64,000 bases of DNA from Gymnodinialimonas phycosphaerae (GTDB lineage Bacteria > Pseudomonadota > Alphaproteobacteria > Rhodobacterales > Rhodobacteraceae): contig NZ_JAIMBW010000001.1 in assembly GCF_019195455.1 (NCBI RefSeq), positions 992,001 to 1,056,000 of the forward strand, read 5' to 3'. Position 1 is the first letter of the stretch. Every line of letters begins with the position of its first letter. Made by a program: the position numbers and the translations under genes. The notes below the pieces were generated by a model that saw only the letters and a list, made by a program, of their open reading frames with translations, made no database searches and was not told where the DNA came from. Below are positions 34,998 to 42,681 of this stretch, piece after piece.

Positions 34998-35205
34998 GTG
35001 CCAGCGCCCCCCGCACAGCGCGACATTTGCGAGCAGCATCGATTGCAACAGGTGCAGTGCCCTGCGCAGACCCTGAGGGCATTCCCGGTAAGGACCAGTG
35101 CCGCCTCCGTCGCTGACTGGGCAAGTTGGCCGCATTGCAGTTGGAATTGCAGAGGCGTATCGAGACCCCATAGGCGACGCCCGCCGGATTCAAGGCCCCA
35201 GAACG

Positions 35206-35925
35206 ATGTCAGACACCCCAAGATCGCGCCGTACCATGCCCCGCTGGGGCTGGTACGCTTTCCTTTTCTTCTCGGCGCTGTCCGCGCTTTCGGCGTTCAA
35301 ATTCGTCCCGCCGGGACTGATATACGGTGTCTTCGCCCATTGGGGGGAGGGGTTTGCGGCGACCTGGACCAGCTTTGTGGTGGAGGGGATCTCTCGGGGC
35401 GCGGACCACGTGGAATACCACATTGAGAATGTCGGCTCCATTCTTGCGGTCCACATGATCACGGGCGGGCTGGCCGTGATCCTTGTGCCGCTGCAAGTCA
35501 GCCGCATGTGGCGGCGGGGCGACCGGCGCAAGCATGTGTACCTGGGGTGGGCGCTGGTGCCGATCGTCACCATTGCGGCGCTGACGACGCCCCCGATCAG
35601 CTTCAACATGACCCTGCCGTTCTGGTCCGAATTGGGCTTTGCGCTTGGCTCGGTGGCGTGGTTCGGGGCGCTGGTGATGGGGATCTGGGCGATCAAGACA
35701 AAGCAGATTGTGCGCCACCAACGCTGGATGGTGATGATGACGGCGCTTAGCTTCGGCGCTGTATCCTTCCGCATCCAACTGCCGATCCTGCGGATATTCT
35801 GGGATATGGACGTGGTGTTTCCCTACCTCGGCTGGACCTGCTGGGTGCCAAACGTGCTGGTGGTGGCCTGGTGGTGGCACCGACAGTCAAAGGCGCAAGT
35901 CCCCCATGCGCAACCGGCGCAATAG
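35206..35925 (+). CDS. DUF2306 family membrane protein
   Basis: 239 residues from the ATG at 35206 (CAAGG 11 nt upstream). Five or six hydrophobic segments (about 16-32, 80-100, 115-135, 145-165, 180-195, 205-220). Histidines in the membrane (VHMITGGLAVILVPLQ; RRKHVYLGWALVP; RHQRWMVMMTALSFGAVSFR) resemble the cytochrome-like DUF2306 family, suggesting a heme or redox role. The stop is 3 bp from the convergent MFS stop. No operon partner. Confidence 0.8.
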   Translation: MSDTPRSRRTMPRWGWYAFLFFSALSALSAFKFVPPGLIYGVFAHWGEGFAATWTSFVVEGISRGADHVEYHIENVGSILAVHMITGGLAVILVPLQVSRMWRRGDRRKHVYLGWALVPIVTIAALTTPPISFNMTLPFWSELGFALGSVAWFGALVMGIWAIKTKQIVRHQRWMVMMTALSFGAVSFRIQLPILRIFWDMDVVFPYLGWTCWVPNVLVVAWWWHRQSKAQVPHAQPAQ

Positions 35926-35928
35926 CGG

Positions 35929-37143
35929 TTACACCTTCTCGCGCGGCATCCGCAGCATGACGGCGCCGCCAATCGCGCACAGGATCCCGGCCGCAAGGGC
36001 AAGGGGCAGGGGCGTGCCGTTGTAAAGCTGGCCCACCAGCGCGCCCAACAGGGCCCCCCCGATGGTCGACAAGGCCCCCATCAGCGATGCGGCAAGCCCC
36101 GCCACATGGCCCAATGGCTCCAAGGCAAGGGCATTCAGATTGCCGATGGTGAAGCCCATGGTCGCAAAGACCGTCACGCTCCAGGCGAAGTAGAACCAAA
36201 CCTCGGTCGTCGGGGCAAACCCCAGGCCCAGGATGACGATGAACACCCCCGCAAGGCCGGTCTGCATGAACAGCGCGCGCCGCACCAGCGGCCGCATGCC
36301 CAACTGAACCACAAGACGCCCGTTCAATGGCGCCGCAGGGGCAGAAAGCACGGCAATACACCCGAACAGGACCGGGAAGATGGCGGCTTTGTCATAGGTC
36401 AGATCGAAGATCTGCTGGATCGACGAAAGGGATCCGAACAGCATCCCGTAAATCAGCGTCTGAACGCCGATGGAGAACTGCATCTGCGTGTTGCTCATCA
36501 CTTCCCTGGTGCTTTGCCAAAGCTGCCGCGCGTTGAGAGGGCGGCGCGCGGGCGGTGGCAACGTCTCGGGTTGGCGAACACTGAGCCATGTCACCGAAAC
36601 GATGATGAAGAGCACAAGCGCCAGAAAAATCGCGCGCCAATCGAACAGCGCGATGATGCCAGCGCCCAACAGGGGCGCGACAGCGGGAAACAGGGTGAAG
36701 ACCAGCATCGCGAATGACATGATCTTGGCCATCTCGCGGCCCGAATAAAGGTCGCGCACCAAGGCCATGGCGACAACCCGGGGCCCCGCCGCGCCAATGC
36801 CCTGAAGGACACGGGCGGCAATCAGAACCTCCATCGATTGCGCGGCCCAGGCCAGCCCCGCACCGATGATGTAGAGGGCTGAAAACACCACGATCACCGG
36901 CTTGCGGCCAAAGGCATCCGACAAGGGCCCGGTGATCAAGGTGCCCGCACCCATGCCAAGCACGAAGCTGGTCAGGACCAACTGCGCAAGGGTCAGGTTA
37001 TCGGGCGTCAACTCGGCCGCGATGTCGGGCAACGCGGGCAGCATGGCATCGATGGACATCGCGATGGTGGCAAAGAGCACGCCGATCAGAGCAATGAATT
37101 CAACTTGTGACAGGCGCGCGGTGGGGGCGGGTGTATCTGTCAC
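35929..37143 (-). CDS. Bcr/CflA family multidrug efflux MFS transporter
   Basis: 404 residues, 12 membrane helices. The family signatures are visible: LPALPDIAAELTPDNLTLAQLVLTSFVLGMGAGTLITGPLSDAFGRKPV and QGIGAAGPRVVAMALVRDLYSGREMAKIMS. Start is the GTG at 37143 overlapping the stop of the DsbA-like gene (GTGA). Last gene of the acyl-CoA synthetase/DsbA/MFS operon; the context hints at export of, or protection from, the compound handled by the synthetase. Confidence 0.88.
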   Translation of the reverse strand: MTDTPAPTARLSQVEFIALIGVLFATIAMSIDAMLPALPDIAAELTPDNLTLAQLVLTSFVLGMGAGTLITGPLSDAFGRKPVIVVFSALYIIGAGLAWAAQSMEVLIAARVLQGIGAAGPRVVAMALVRDLYSGREMAKIMSFAMLVFTLFPAVAPLLGAGIIALFDWRAIFLALVLFIIVSVTWLSVRQPETLPPPARRPLNARQLWQSTREVMSNTQMQFSIGVQTLIYGMLFGSLSSIQQIFDLTYDKAAIFPVLFGCIAVLSAPAAPLNGRLVVQLGMRPLVRRALFMQTGLAGVFIVILGLGFAPTTEVWFYFAWSVTVFATMGFTIGNLNALALEPLGHVAGLAASLMGALSTIGGALLGALVGQLYNGTPLPLALAAGILCAIGGAVMLRMPREKV

Positions 37144-37799
37144 TCGGGGGTTGCTTCCTGCGCTTTGGCGAGCTGTTCGTTCAGGTCGTCGATGATGGCG
37201 ATCCATTGCTCGGGCGGTTGCGCGCCGGGGACGGCATGCTGATTGGCCACGATGAAGGTCGGCACGGCCTGGACACCGCGTTCGCGCGCATGGGTGTCAC
37301 GGGCCGCGATATCATCGGCATCCGCGCCGCTTTCGTAGAGCTTGGCGATCATCGCGCGGTCCAGCCCGACGCTTTCGGCAATATCCAGAAGCGTCTCGCG
37401 GTCGCCGATATCGCGCCCGTCGGTGAAATACGCCCGGAAAAGCGCCAGAACCGTCGGCGTTTGCCGCCCCTCGATCCCCGCCCAGTGGATCAGCCGGTGC
37501 GCGTCGCGTGTGTTGGGCGTGCGCTTGATCCCCTCTAGGTTCATCTTCAGGCCCGCTTCGGCGGCCTTCTCGACCACCGGCGCATAGGCGCGGACGGCCG
37601 CCTCCTTGCCGCCGAACTTGCCCTCCAGATAGGCGCGGCGGTCCATGCCCTCCGCCGGCATGTCGGGGTTCAACTGGAACGGGTGCCATTGAATCGTGAA
37701 CGGATGATTGGGCCGCGCCTCCATCGCGCGGGCGAGGTTGGACCAGCCGATATAGCACCAGGGGCAAATCGGGTCCGAGAGGATATCAAGTGTGATCAT
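37140..37799 (-). CDS. DsbA family oxidoreductase (FrnE-like)
   Basis: 219 residues, no signal peptide, so cytoplasmic. Thioredoxin fold with active-site CPWC (ILSDPICPWCYIGW, residues 12-15) and the cis-proline loop GVQAVPTFIV. Related to FrnE and 2-hydroxychromene-2-carboxylate isomerase. It is coupled at both ends: its ATG overlaps the acyl-CoA synthetase stop and its stop overlaps the MFS start. Confidence 0.9.
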   Translation of the reverse strand: MITLDILSDPICPWCYIGWSNLARAMEARPNHPFTIQWHPFQLNPDMPAEGMDRRAYLEGKFGGKEAAVRAYAPVVEKAAEAGLKMNLEGIKRTPNTRDAHRLIHWAGIEGRQTPTVLALFRAYFTDGRDIGDRETLLDIAESVGLDRAMIAKLYESGADADDIAARDTHARERGVQAVPTFIVANQHAVPGAQPPEQWIAIIDDLNEQLAKAQEATPE

Positions 37800-39229
37800 G
37801 TCATGTCCTTCACAGCCGCCATCAGGGCACGGCGGTTCAGTTTGCCGTTGGCCCCACGCGGCAGGCTATCGAGGCGCAGGTAGGCGCGGGGATGCTTGTG
37901 GCTTGCAAGGAGGGTGCTGGCGTGGTGCGTGAGGTCTTTTTCGCGCGCGGTGCCGCAATAGGCAAGGGCGAGAATGGTCGTCTCGGGGCCGGGGTGCAAC
38001 GTCAGGGCGGCGCAGTCGGTGACGCCGTCCAGCCCGTGGAAGACCTGTTCGATCTCCAGCGGCGCGATGCGGAAACCGCCCGCCGTGAGGATATCATCGG
38101 CGCGACCGTGATAGGTGAAGGCGCCGTCCGCGCGTTGCGCGACACGGTCCGAGGTCTGGAACCAGCCGTCGGTCAGTGGCAGGTCAATTGATCTACCATT
38201 GATATACCCCAGCATCAGTCCCGGGTCCGATCCGTGGATGGCAAGGCAGCCGTCGGTGATCCGGATCTTGCGCCCGACTTGCGCGAATCCGATCGTGCCC
38301 GCGGGCGCGGGCCGCGAAGGTGAGCCCGACAGAAAGGTCGAGATTTCGGACATGCCCAGTGCCTCGTGAATGTCGGTGCCGGTGGCCTCTTGCCACCGGC
38401 TGCGCAGGCTTGGCGGCAGGGCTTCGCCCGCGCTGAGGGCGTGGCGCAGCTTCGGCAGCGGGGGCAGTGGCGCGTGCAACAGCTTGCGGAAAATGCCGGG
38501 GCTGCCCGCAAGGATGGTGGCGTCGTGGCGTTTTGCCAACAGGGGAAGGCTGGCGGGATCGGTGCCGGGGGCTGGCACAAGGGCGGTTGCGCCCATCGCC
38601 CAAGGATCCAGCAGCCCGGTGCCAAGCGTATAGGTCCAGTTGAACGCGCCGGTGTGCATCAGGCGATCGTCGTCGCGCAGCCCATACCAGCCCTGCCACA
38701 TCATCCGCCGCGCCCAGACCGCACGGTGGGCGTGGGCCACGGGTTTGGGCTGCCCGGAAGAGCCGGAGGTGAAGACGATATAGGCCAGATCATCGGCGGC
38801 GCTGTCGTGGGCAGGATGGGGCGGCCCGTTCAACGCCGCCATCGGCAGGACCGGGTAGGGGCCGTCGGGCAGGGCGATGCCCTTTTCCGCGAGGATGGCG
38901 GTGGGCGGCAAGGCGTCGGCGATCCGGGTGATCTCAGGCGCGGTGAAGGCGGCAGAGGTGGGGATCGGCACGATACCCGCGCGGATCGCACCAAGGTAGG
39001 CGATGGGGAATTGGGCGGAATTGCCCATCCGCAACAGCAGCTTATCGCCCGTTGTTAAACCAGCCGCGACAAGCCCCCCGGCCGCGCAGGCCACGGCATC
39101 TTCCAGTCGCGCGTAGGACCACCGCTCGGACCGCGCGGGGCCGAGGATCGCGAGGGCGATCTTGTCGGGCGTCTTCCGGGCGTTTGCCAAGACATAGGAC
39201 GCAAGGTTGAAGCGGTCGGGGCATTGCAT
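37796..39229 (-). CDS. AMP-forming acyl-CoA synthetase
   Basis: 477 residues from the ATG at 39229. Adenylate-forming enzyme; P-loop IVFTSGSSGQPKPVAHAHR near residue 150, core motif YHGRADDILTAGGFRIAPLEIE near residue 385, and the C-terminal lysine in PRGANGKLNRRAL. The fold and length fit the benzoate-CoA ligase/short-chain group. A longer in-frame start (39304) would overlap the divergent regulator gene and is rejected. First gene of a three-gene operon; divergent from an XRE-cupin regulator that may control it. Confidence 0.9.
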   Translation of the reverse strand: MQCPDRFNLASYVLANARKTPDKIALAILGPARSERWSYARLEDAVACAAGGLVAAGLTTGDKLLLRMGNSAQFPIAYLGAIRAGIVPIPTSAAFTAPEITRIADALPPTAILAEKGIALPDGPYPVLPMAALNGPPHPAHDSAADDLAYIVFTSGSSGQPKPVAHAHRAVWARRMMWQGWYGLRDDDRLMHTGAFNWTYTLGTGLLDPWAMGATALVPAPGTDPASLPLLAKRHDATILAGSPGIFRKLLHAPLPPLPKLRHALSAGEALPPSLRSRWQEATGTDIHEALGMSEISTFLSGSPSRPAPAGTIGFAQVGRKIRITDGCLAIHGSDPGLMLGYINGRSIDLPLTDGWFQTSDRVAQRADGAFTYHGRADDILTAGGFRIAPLEIEQVFHGLDGVTDCAALTLHPGPETTILALAYCGTAREKDLTHHASTLLASHKHPRAYLRLDSLPRGANGKLNRRALMAAVKDMT

Positions 39230-39295
39230 GGCAAGGGCGTATGAGACAGCGGCGGAGGTTGCAAGCGGGGGCACCTGTGCGGTATCGCACCATCC

Positions 39296-39934
39296 ATGAG
39301 CCATGCCCCCTCCGATACGCCCGGTGAACCCAGCCTGATCCGCCTCGCCCGGGCCTCTGGCGATGACAGGGCCCCCGTGCCCGTGGATCTTGCTGCGCGC
39401 GTGCGCGAATTGCGCAAGGCGCGGTCCTGGACGTTGGAGCAGGCCGCCGGTCGGGCGGGACTTGCGCGGTCGACCTTGTCGAAGATCGAGAACGGGCAGA
39501 TGTCACCGACATACGACGCCCTAAAGAAGTTGGCCGGGGGCCTTGGGATCAGCGTGCCGCAGTTGTTCACGCCGTCGGTGGCGCCTCAGGGCGGTGGGCG
39601 AATGATCACCACCAAGCGCGGGGAAGGCGCGGCCCATGCCACGACAACCTATGAGCACGAGTTGCTGGCCGACCAACTGGTGCAGAAGTCGATGCTGCCC
39701 TACCGCGCGCGAATTCGGGCGCGCCGGTTTGAGGAGTTCGACGGTTGGGTCCGCCATGAGGGCGAAGAGTTCCTCTATGTCCTGACCGGCGCTGTGAGGC
39801 TGTTCACAGAGTTCTACCAGCCCGTCGACATGCTGCGGGGCGACAGTGCCTATTACGACGCGGCCATGGGGCACAACGTGGTGTCGACCTCGGACGACGA
39901 CGCCACGATTTTGTGGGTCACGTCACTGGCGTGA
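39296..39934 (+). CDS. XRE family transcriptional regulator with C-terminal cupin
   Basis: 212 residues. Helix-turn-helix at about 35-88 (RVRELRKARSWTLEQAAGRAGLARSTLSKIENGQMSPTYDALKKLAGGL), then a cupin sensor domain (about 130-210; HEGEEFLYVLTGAVRLFTEFYQPVDMLRGDSAYYDAAMGH). It likely senses a small ligand and controls the divergent acyl-CoA synthetase operon through the 66-bp shared intergenic region. Confidence 0.9.
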   Translation: MSHAPSDTPGEPSLIRLARASGDDRAPVPVDLAARVRELRKARSWTLEQAAGRAGLARSTLSKIENGQMSPTYDALKKLAGGLGISVPQLFTPSVAPQGGGRMITTKRGEGAAHATTTYEHELLADQLVQKSMLPYRARIRARRFEEFDGWVRHEGEEFLYVLTGAVRLFTEFYQPVDMLRGDSAYYDAAMGHNVVSTSDDDATILWVTSLA

Positions 39935-39943
39935 CGGGTGGGG

Positions 39944-39961
39944 CCGCCTATGGCGGTTTTT
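39944..39961 (+). terminator. Terminator of the XRE-cupin gene
   Basis: 5-bp stem (39944-39948 with 39952-39956), 3-nt loop, followed by T5, 10 nt past the stop codon. Confidence 0.7.
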
Positions 39962-40033
39962 CCATGAAGTGTGCCGCCTTCGGTGTCGAAGCGGGGCGCT
40001 CGGCCGTGGTGCAAAGGGGTAGATGCTGGCGCG

Positions 40034-41068
40034 CTACTCGAACATGGTGCGCAAATCGACGGTCGAGGCCTCTCCGATCTTATCTATTCCGTCGCGCAGG
40101 AAAGCTTCGGCAGCCGCTTTACCAGCATCCCGCAACAGGTGCATGACCTGCGGTGTCGCGATGGTTTTCGTGGCGACCGACAGTTGCCCCATAAGGTCAT
40201 CGTCGGCGATCATGTGGATCAGAACGTGCTTCATCGCATCCCCGGAAAGCGCGCCCGTGGTCAGCAGGCGCTGGACGAAGGCGATGGCACGCAGCTCTCG
40301 AAAAAGCGACGAGTTGAAGCTGATCTCGTTGATCCGGTTCTGGATCGCGCGGGCGGTCGTCGGGACCTCGTCACGGGTGAGGGGGTTGATGTTCACGATC
40401 ACGATGTCGCGCGGCAGATCCGGCGTGAACAGCGGAAAAAGCGCCGGGTTGCCGGTATAGCCGCCGTCCCAGTAGGCCTCAGACTTGCCGGTGACGGGAT
40501 CGTCGATCTCGACCGCGCGGAACATCGTAGGCAGGCAGGCGGACGCCATGATCGCCTTGGGTGAGATATCTTCGCCCGAGAAGACGCGGATCTTTCCGGA
40601 TCGCACATTGGTGGCGCAGATGAAGAAGTCGGGCCCGGTTTGGCCGCAGATATCCTCGTAGTGGAATTTGCTGACGATCGGCTCCAGCGGGTTGGCGTAA
40701 AGCGGCCCGGACGCATAGGGGCTGACCATGCGGGAATAGGCATCGCCTGCGAGAAAGGGGAGTGAGGTTTCCAAGGCCGCGCTGAGGACCTGCGGCGAGA
40801 CCAGGCCAAGCCACGGCGCAAAGGCGGGGTCGGTGATGGCGCCGACCTTTTCCCAGACACTTTCAAGCGTTTCGAGCGCCAAGGCGCGCGAGCCCTGGCT
40901 AAGGCCGGATTTCACCGCCGCGCCGTTCAGCGCGCCCGCCGAGGTGCCGGACATGGCGGCGATCTCGATGCCGGGCTCTGCCAGGATCACCTCCAGCACG
41001 CCCCAGGTAAAGGCACCGTGGGCACCGCCGCCCTGAAGGGCCAGATTGATGGACTTAGGCGTTGCCAT
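40034..41068 (-). CDS. Patatin-like phospholipase/esterase
   Basis: 344 residues, cytoplasmic. Oxyanion hole LQGGGAHGAF (12-20), nucleophile GTSAG (Ser43) and catalytic Asp in YWDGGYTGNPALF. In Rhodobacterales this gene sits beside 3-hydroxybutyrate dehydrogenase and is suspected to act on polyhydroxybutyrate or its oligomers. It overlaps the pentapeptide-repeat gene by 14 bp. Confidence 0.9.
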   Translation of the reverse strand: MATPKSINLALQGGGAHGAFTWGVLEVILAEPGIEIAAMSGTSAGALNGAAVKSGLSQGSRALALETLESVWEKVGAITDPAFAPWLGLVSPQVLSAALETSLPFLAGDAYSRMVSPYASGPLYANPLEPIVSKFHYEDICGQTGPDFFICATNVRSGKIRVFSGEDISPKAIMASACLPTMFRAVEIDDPVTGKSEAYWDGGYTGNPALFPLFTPDLPRDIVIVNINPLTRDEVPTTARAIQNRINEISFNSSLFRELRAIAFVQRLLTTGALSGDAMKHVLIHMIADDDLMGQLSVATKTIATPQVMHLLRDAGKAAAEAFLRDGIDKIGEASTVDLRTMFE

Positions 41069-41402
41069 GGGTCTTGTTCCAATGGTCCAGAAGGTCGGTC
41101 ACCTTGATCCCCTCAATCGTCATATCGGTATAGTTTGCGTCAGCGACGGACATGCCCGTGAGATTGGCGAACTGGATCGACGCGCCCGACATATTCACGT
41201 CACGAAAGGTGGCGTCTGATAGGTTGACGTTGTTGAAGCGCATAGCCGTTTCGTTCACGTCATCGACCAACGCGTTCATCAGATGCGTGTCGCGAAACTC
41301 GGCATCGCTGAGGCTGACGGCGGTGAAGGTGGAGCCGCAGAGATACATCATGGAAATGTTCAGCTTGTCGCGGCCTGCTTCAGGGGGCTTTTTGTCTGAC
41401 AT
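41055..41402 (-). CDS. Pentapeptide-repeat-like small protein
   Basis: 115 residues. About ten A(D/N)LXX-like five-residue steps from residue 25 to 100 (VSLSDAEFRDTHLMNALVDD...NNVNLSDATFRDVNMSGASIQFANLTG) suggest a short right-handed beta-helix. No signal peptide. Overlap with the patatin gene points to co-translation. Function unknown. Confidence 0.75.
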   Translation of the reverse strand: MSDKKPPEAGRDKLNISMMYLCGSTFTAVSLSDAEFRDTHLMNALVDDVNETAMRFNNVNLSDATFRDVNMSGASIQFANLTGMSVADANYTDMTIEGIKVTDLLDHWNKTHGNA

Positions 41403-41506
41403 GTCGTGGCTTTCCTGTGTCGTGTGGGGGGCAAGTAGGCGCCTGTAATGTCTGGGGATCTGGGTCGGCGGGTCTTGCCAGGGCAGAACCGCCTTTTCCC
41501 ACCTAT

Positions 41507-41530
41507 TGTGATGCGCCTTGGCGCATCACA
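41507..41530. other. Perfect 11-bp-stem hairpin over the 3' end of 3-hydroxybutyrate dehydrogenase
   Basis: Arms 41507-41517 and 41520-41530 are exact complements with a 2-nt loop. It overlaps the stop codon (41526-41528) of the minus-strand gene. Not followed by a T-run on the minus strand. Confidence 0.55.
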
Positions 41531-42311
41531 GGGCCGTCCAGCCACCATCCACGCTGATCGTGGTGCCGGTGATCTGGTCGGCCGCGGCCGAGCACAGGAA
41601 CGCGACCGTTCCGCCCAATTGTTCCGTCGTGGCGAACTCCTTGGAGGGCTGGCGTTCCAGAATGACCTTCTGTTTCACCTCTTCCTCGGTCATGTCGTAC
41701 TTCTTGGCGGTATCGGGGATCTGGCTTTCGACCAGTGGCGTCAGCACGTAGCCGGGGCAGACGGCATTGGCGGTGATCGGCTCTTTCGCCGTTTCCAGTG
41801 CGACCACCTTGGTCATGCCCACGAGGCCGTGCTTTGCCGAGACATAGGCCGATTTGTAGGGCGAGGCCGTCAGGCCATGGGCGGAGGCGATGTTGATGAC
41901 CCGGCCCCAGCCTGCCTTGCGCATCATCGGCAGGGCGACGGCGGTGGTATGAAAGGCCGCGCTGAGCATGATGGCGATGATCGCGTCCCACTTGGCGACG
42001 GGAAATTCGTCGAGGGGGGCGACATGCTGGATGCCTGCGTTGTTGACCAGGATATCGCAGACGCCGGCCTTCTCGATCAGGGCGCGGGCCTGGTCGCCGT
42101 TGGACAGGTCGGCCTGGATGTAGCGGGCGCTTACGCCATGCTTTGCGGCGATTTCTTCGGCCAGGGCGTGATCCTCAGGCGTATCGGTGTAGGAGTTCAA
42201 CACCACATCGGCGCCCGCGCGCGCCAATTCGTGGGCGATTCCCAACCCGATGCCCGAGTTGGATCCGGTGATCACGGCGGTCTTGCCGGACAGGTCTGTG
42301 ATGATGGCCAT
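41526..42311 (-). CDS. hbdH: 3-hydroxybutyrate dehydrogenase
   Basis: 261 residues, short-chain dehydrogenase. NAD-binding TGSNSGIGLGIA near residue 16, NNAGIQHVAPLDEFP, catalytic SAYVSAKHGLVG, and the family-specific CPGYVLTPLVESQIPD and ISVDGGWTAL. Converts 3-hydroxybutyrate to acetoacetate in PHB and ketone-body use. Upstream (42394-42437) lies a triple TTGCAA array that is a candidate binding site for a short-chain acyl-CoA regulator. The ATG at 42311 is preceded by CAGGAG. Confidence 0.95.
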   Translation of the reverse strand: MAIITDLSGKTAVITGSNSGIGLGIAHELARAGADVVLNSYTDTPEDHALAEEIAAKHGVSARYIQADLSNGDQARALIEKAGVCDILVNNAGIQHVAPLDEFPVAKWDAIIAIMLSAAFHTTAVALPMMRKAGWGRVINIASAHGLTASPYKSAYVSAKHGLVGMTKVVALETAKEPITANAVCPGYVLTPLVESQIPDTAKKYDMTEEEVKQKVILERQPSKEFATTEQLGGTVAFLCSAAADQITGTTISVDGGWTAL

Positions 42312-42393
42312 GGGAGTGCTCCTGATTGATCGTTTGGGTCAGGCTAATGCTGCAGGTGCGAAAAGAACAGGGGCCGCCGATGCGCCAACTGGA

Positions 42394-42437
42394 CAAGGCT
42401 TTTGCAAAAGCCTTGCAAATCTCTTGCAAGAGATTTG
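42394..42437. promoter_or_regulatory. Two abutting perfect 22-bp palindromes with three TTGCAA cores at 11-bp spacing
   Basis: 42394-42415 and 42416-42437 are each exact self-complementary 22-mers with TTGCAA centres (42402 and 42424). A third TTGCAA (42413-42418) spans their junction. All three cores are exactly 11 bp apart, one helical turn. The PccR/ScfR regulators of Rhodobacter (short-chain fatty acyl-CoA response) bind pairs of TTTGCAAA, so this is a candidate ScfR-type operator for hbdH, 83-126 bp upstream of its start. Confidence 0.65.
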
Positions 42438-42490
42438 GCGCGGGGCCCTTGTGGCGCACGCAAGTCCAGGGAGATGCCCGGTGGCGGGAC

Positions 42491-42517
42491 AAAAAAAACC
42501 CTGGCACAAGGCCAGGG
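42491..42517 (-). terminator. Strong rho-independent terminator of the candidate small RNA
   Basis: 7-bp GC-rich stem (CCCTGGC/GCCAGGG), 5-nt loop, T8 on the minus strand. No annotated minus-strand gene ends here, which is what points to a small RNA. Confidence 0.85.
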
Positions 42518-42566
42518 CTAAGTCATTGAGGCAGGTTTCATACAGGCAAGAAACCTATCGAGCAGT
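42491..42566 (-). ncRNA. Candidate small RNA, about 75 nt
   Basis: On the minus strand a promoter (42573-42602) would start transcription near 42566. The RNA would contain a perfect 7-bp stem with a 10-nt loop (42550-42556 with 42533-42539), a 15-nt single-stranded linker, and a perfect 7-bp terminator stem (42511-42517 with 42499-42505) followed by U8. Two stems plus a U-rich tail is the usual form of an Hfq-binding trans-acting RNA; hfq is encoded in this window. No annotated family is recognised. Confidence 0.6.
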
Positions 42567-42572
42567 GACACC

Positions 42573-42602
42573 TTTATAAGCAATGACTTGGCCGGAGTCC
42601 AA
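42573..42602 (-). promoter_or_regulatory. Sigma-70-like promoter of the candidate small RNA
   Basis: On the minus strand TTGGAC (42597-42602) is followed after 17 bp by TTATAA (42574-42579), or after 18 bp by TATAAA (42573-42578). The position fits the small-RNA unit downstream. Confidence 0.5.
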
Positions 42603-42681
42603 CTGAAAAGTTTGCGCCCCCGCGCGGCGCCCGATAGCCTTGGACCATAACGAAAATCGAGCCGCAGGAGGATGTTCGCAG

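Larger units (their letters stand above)
42312..42681. other. 370-bp divergent regulatory region between hbdH and a family-5 solute-binding protein gene
   Basis: It holds, left to right, the hbdH leader, the triple TTGCAA array (42394-42437), a minus-strand terminator plus small-RNA-like unit (42491-42566) and its promoter (42573-42602), then the leader of the solute-binding protein gene with AGGAGG at 42666. Confidence 0.7.
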
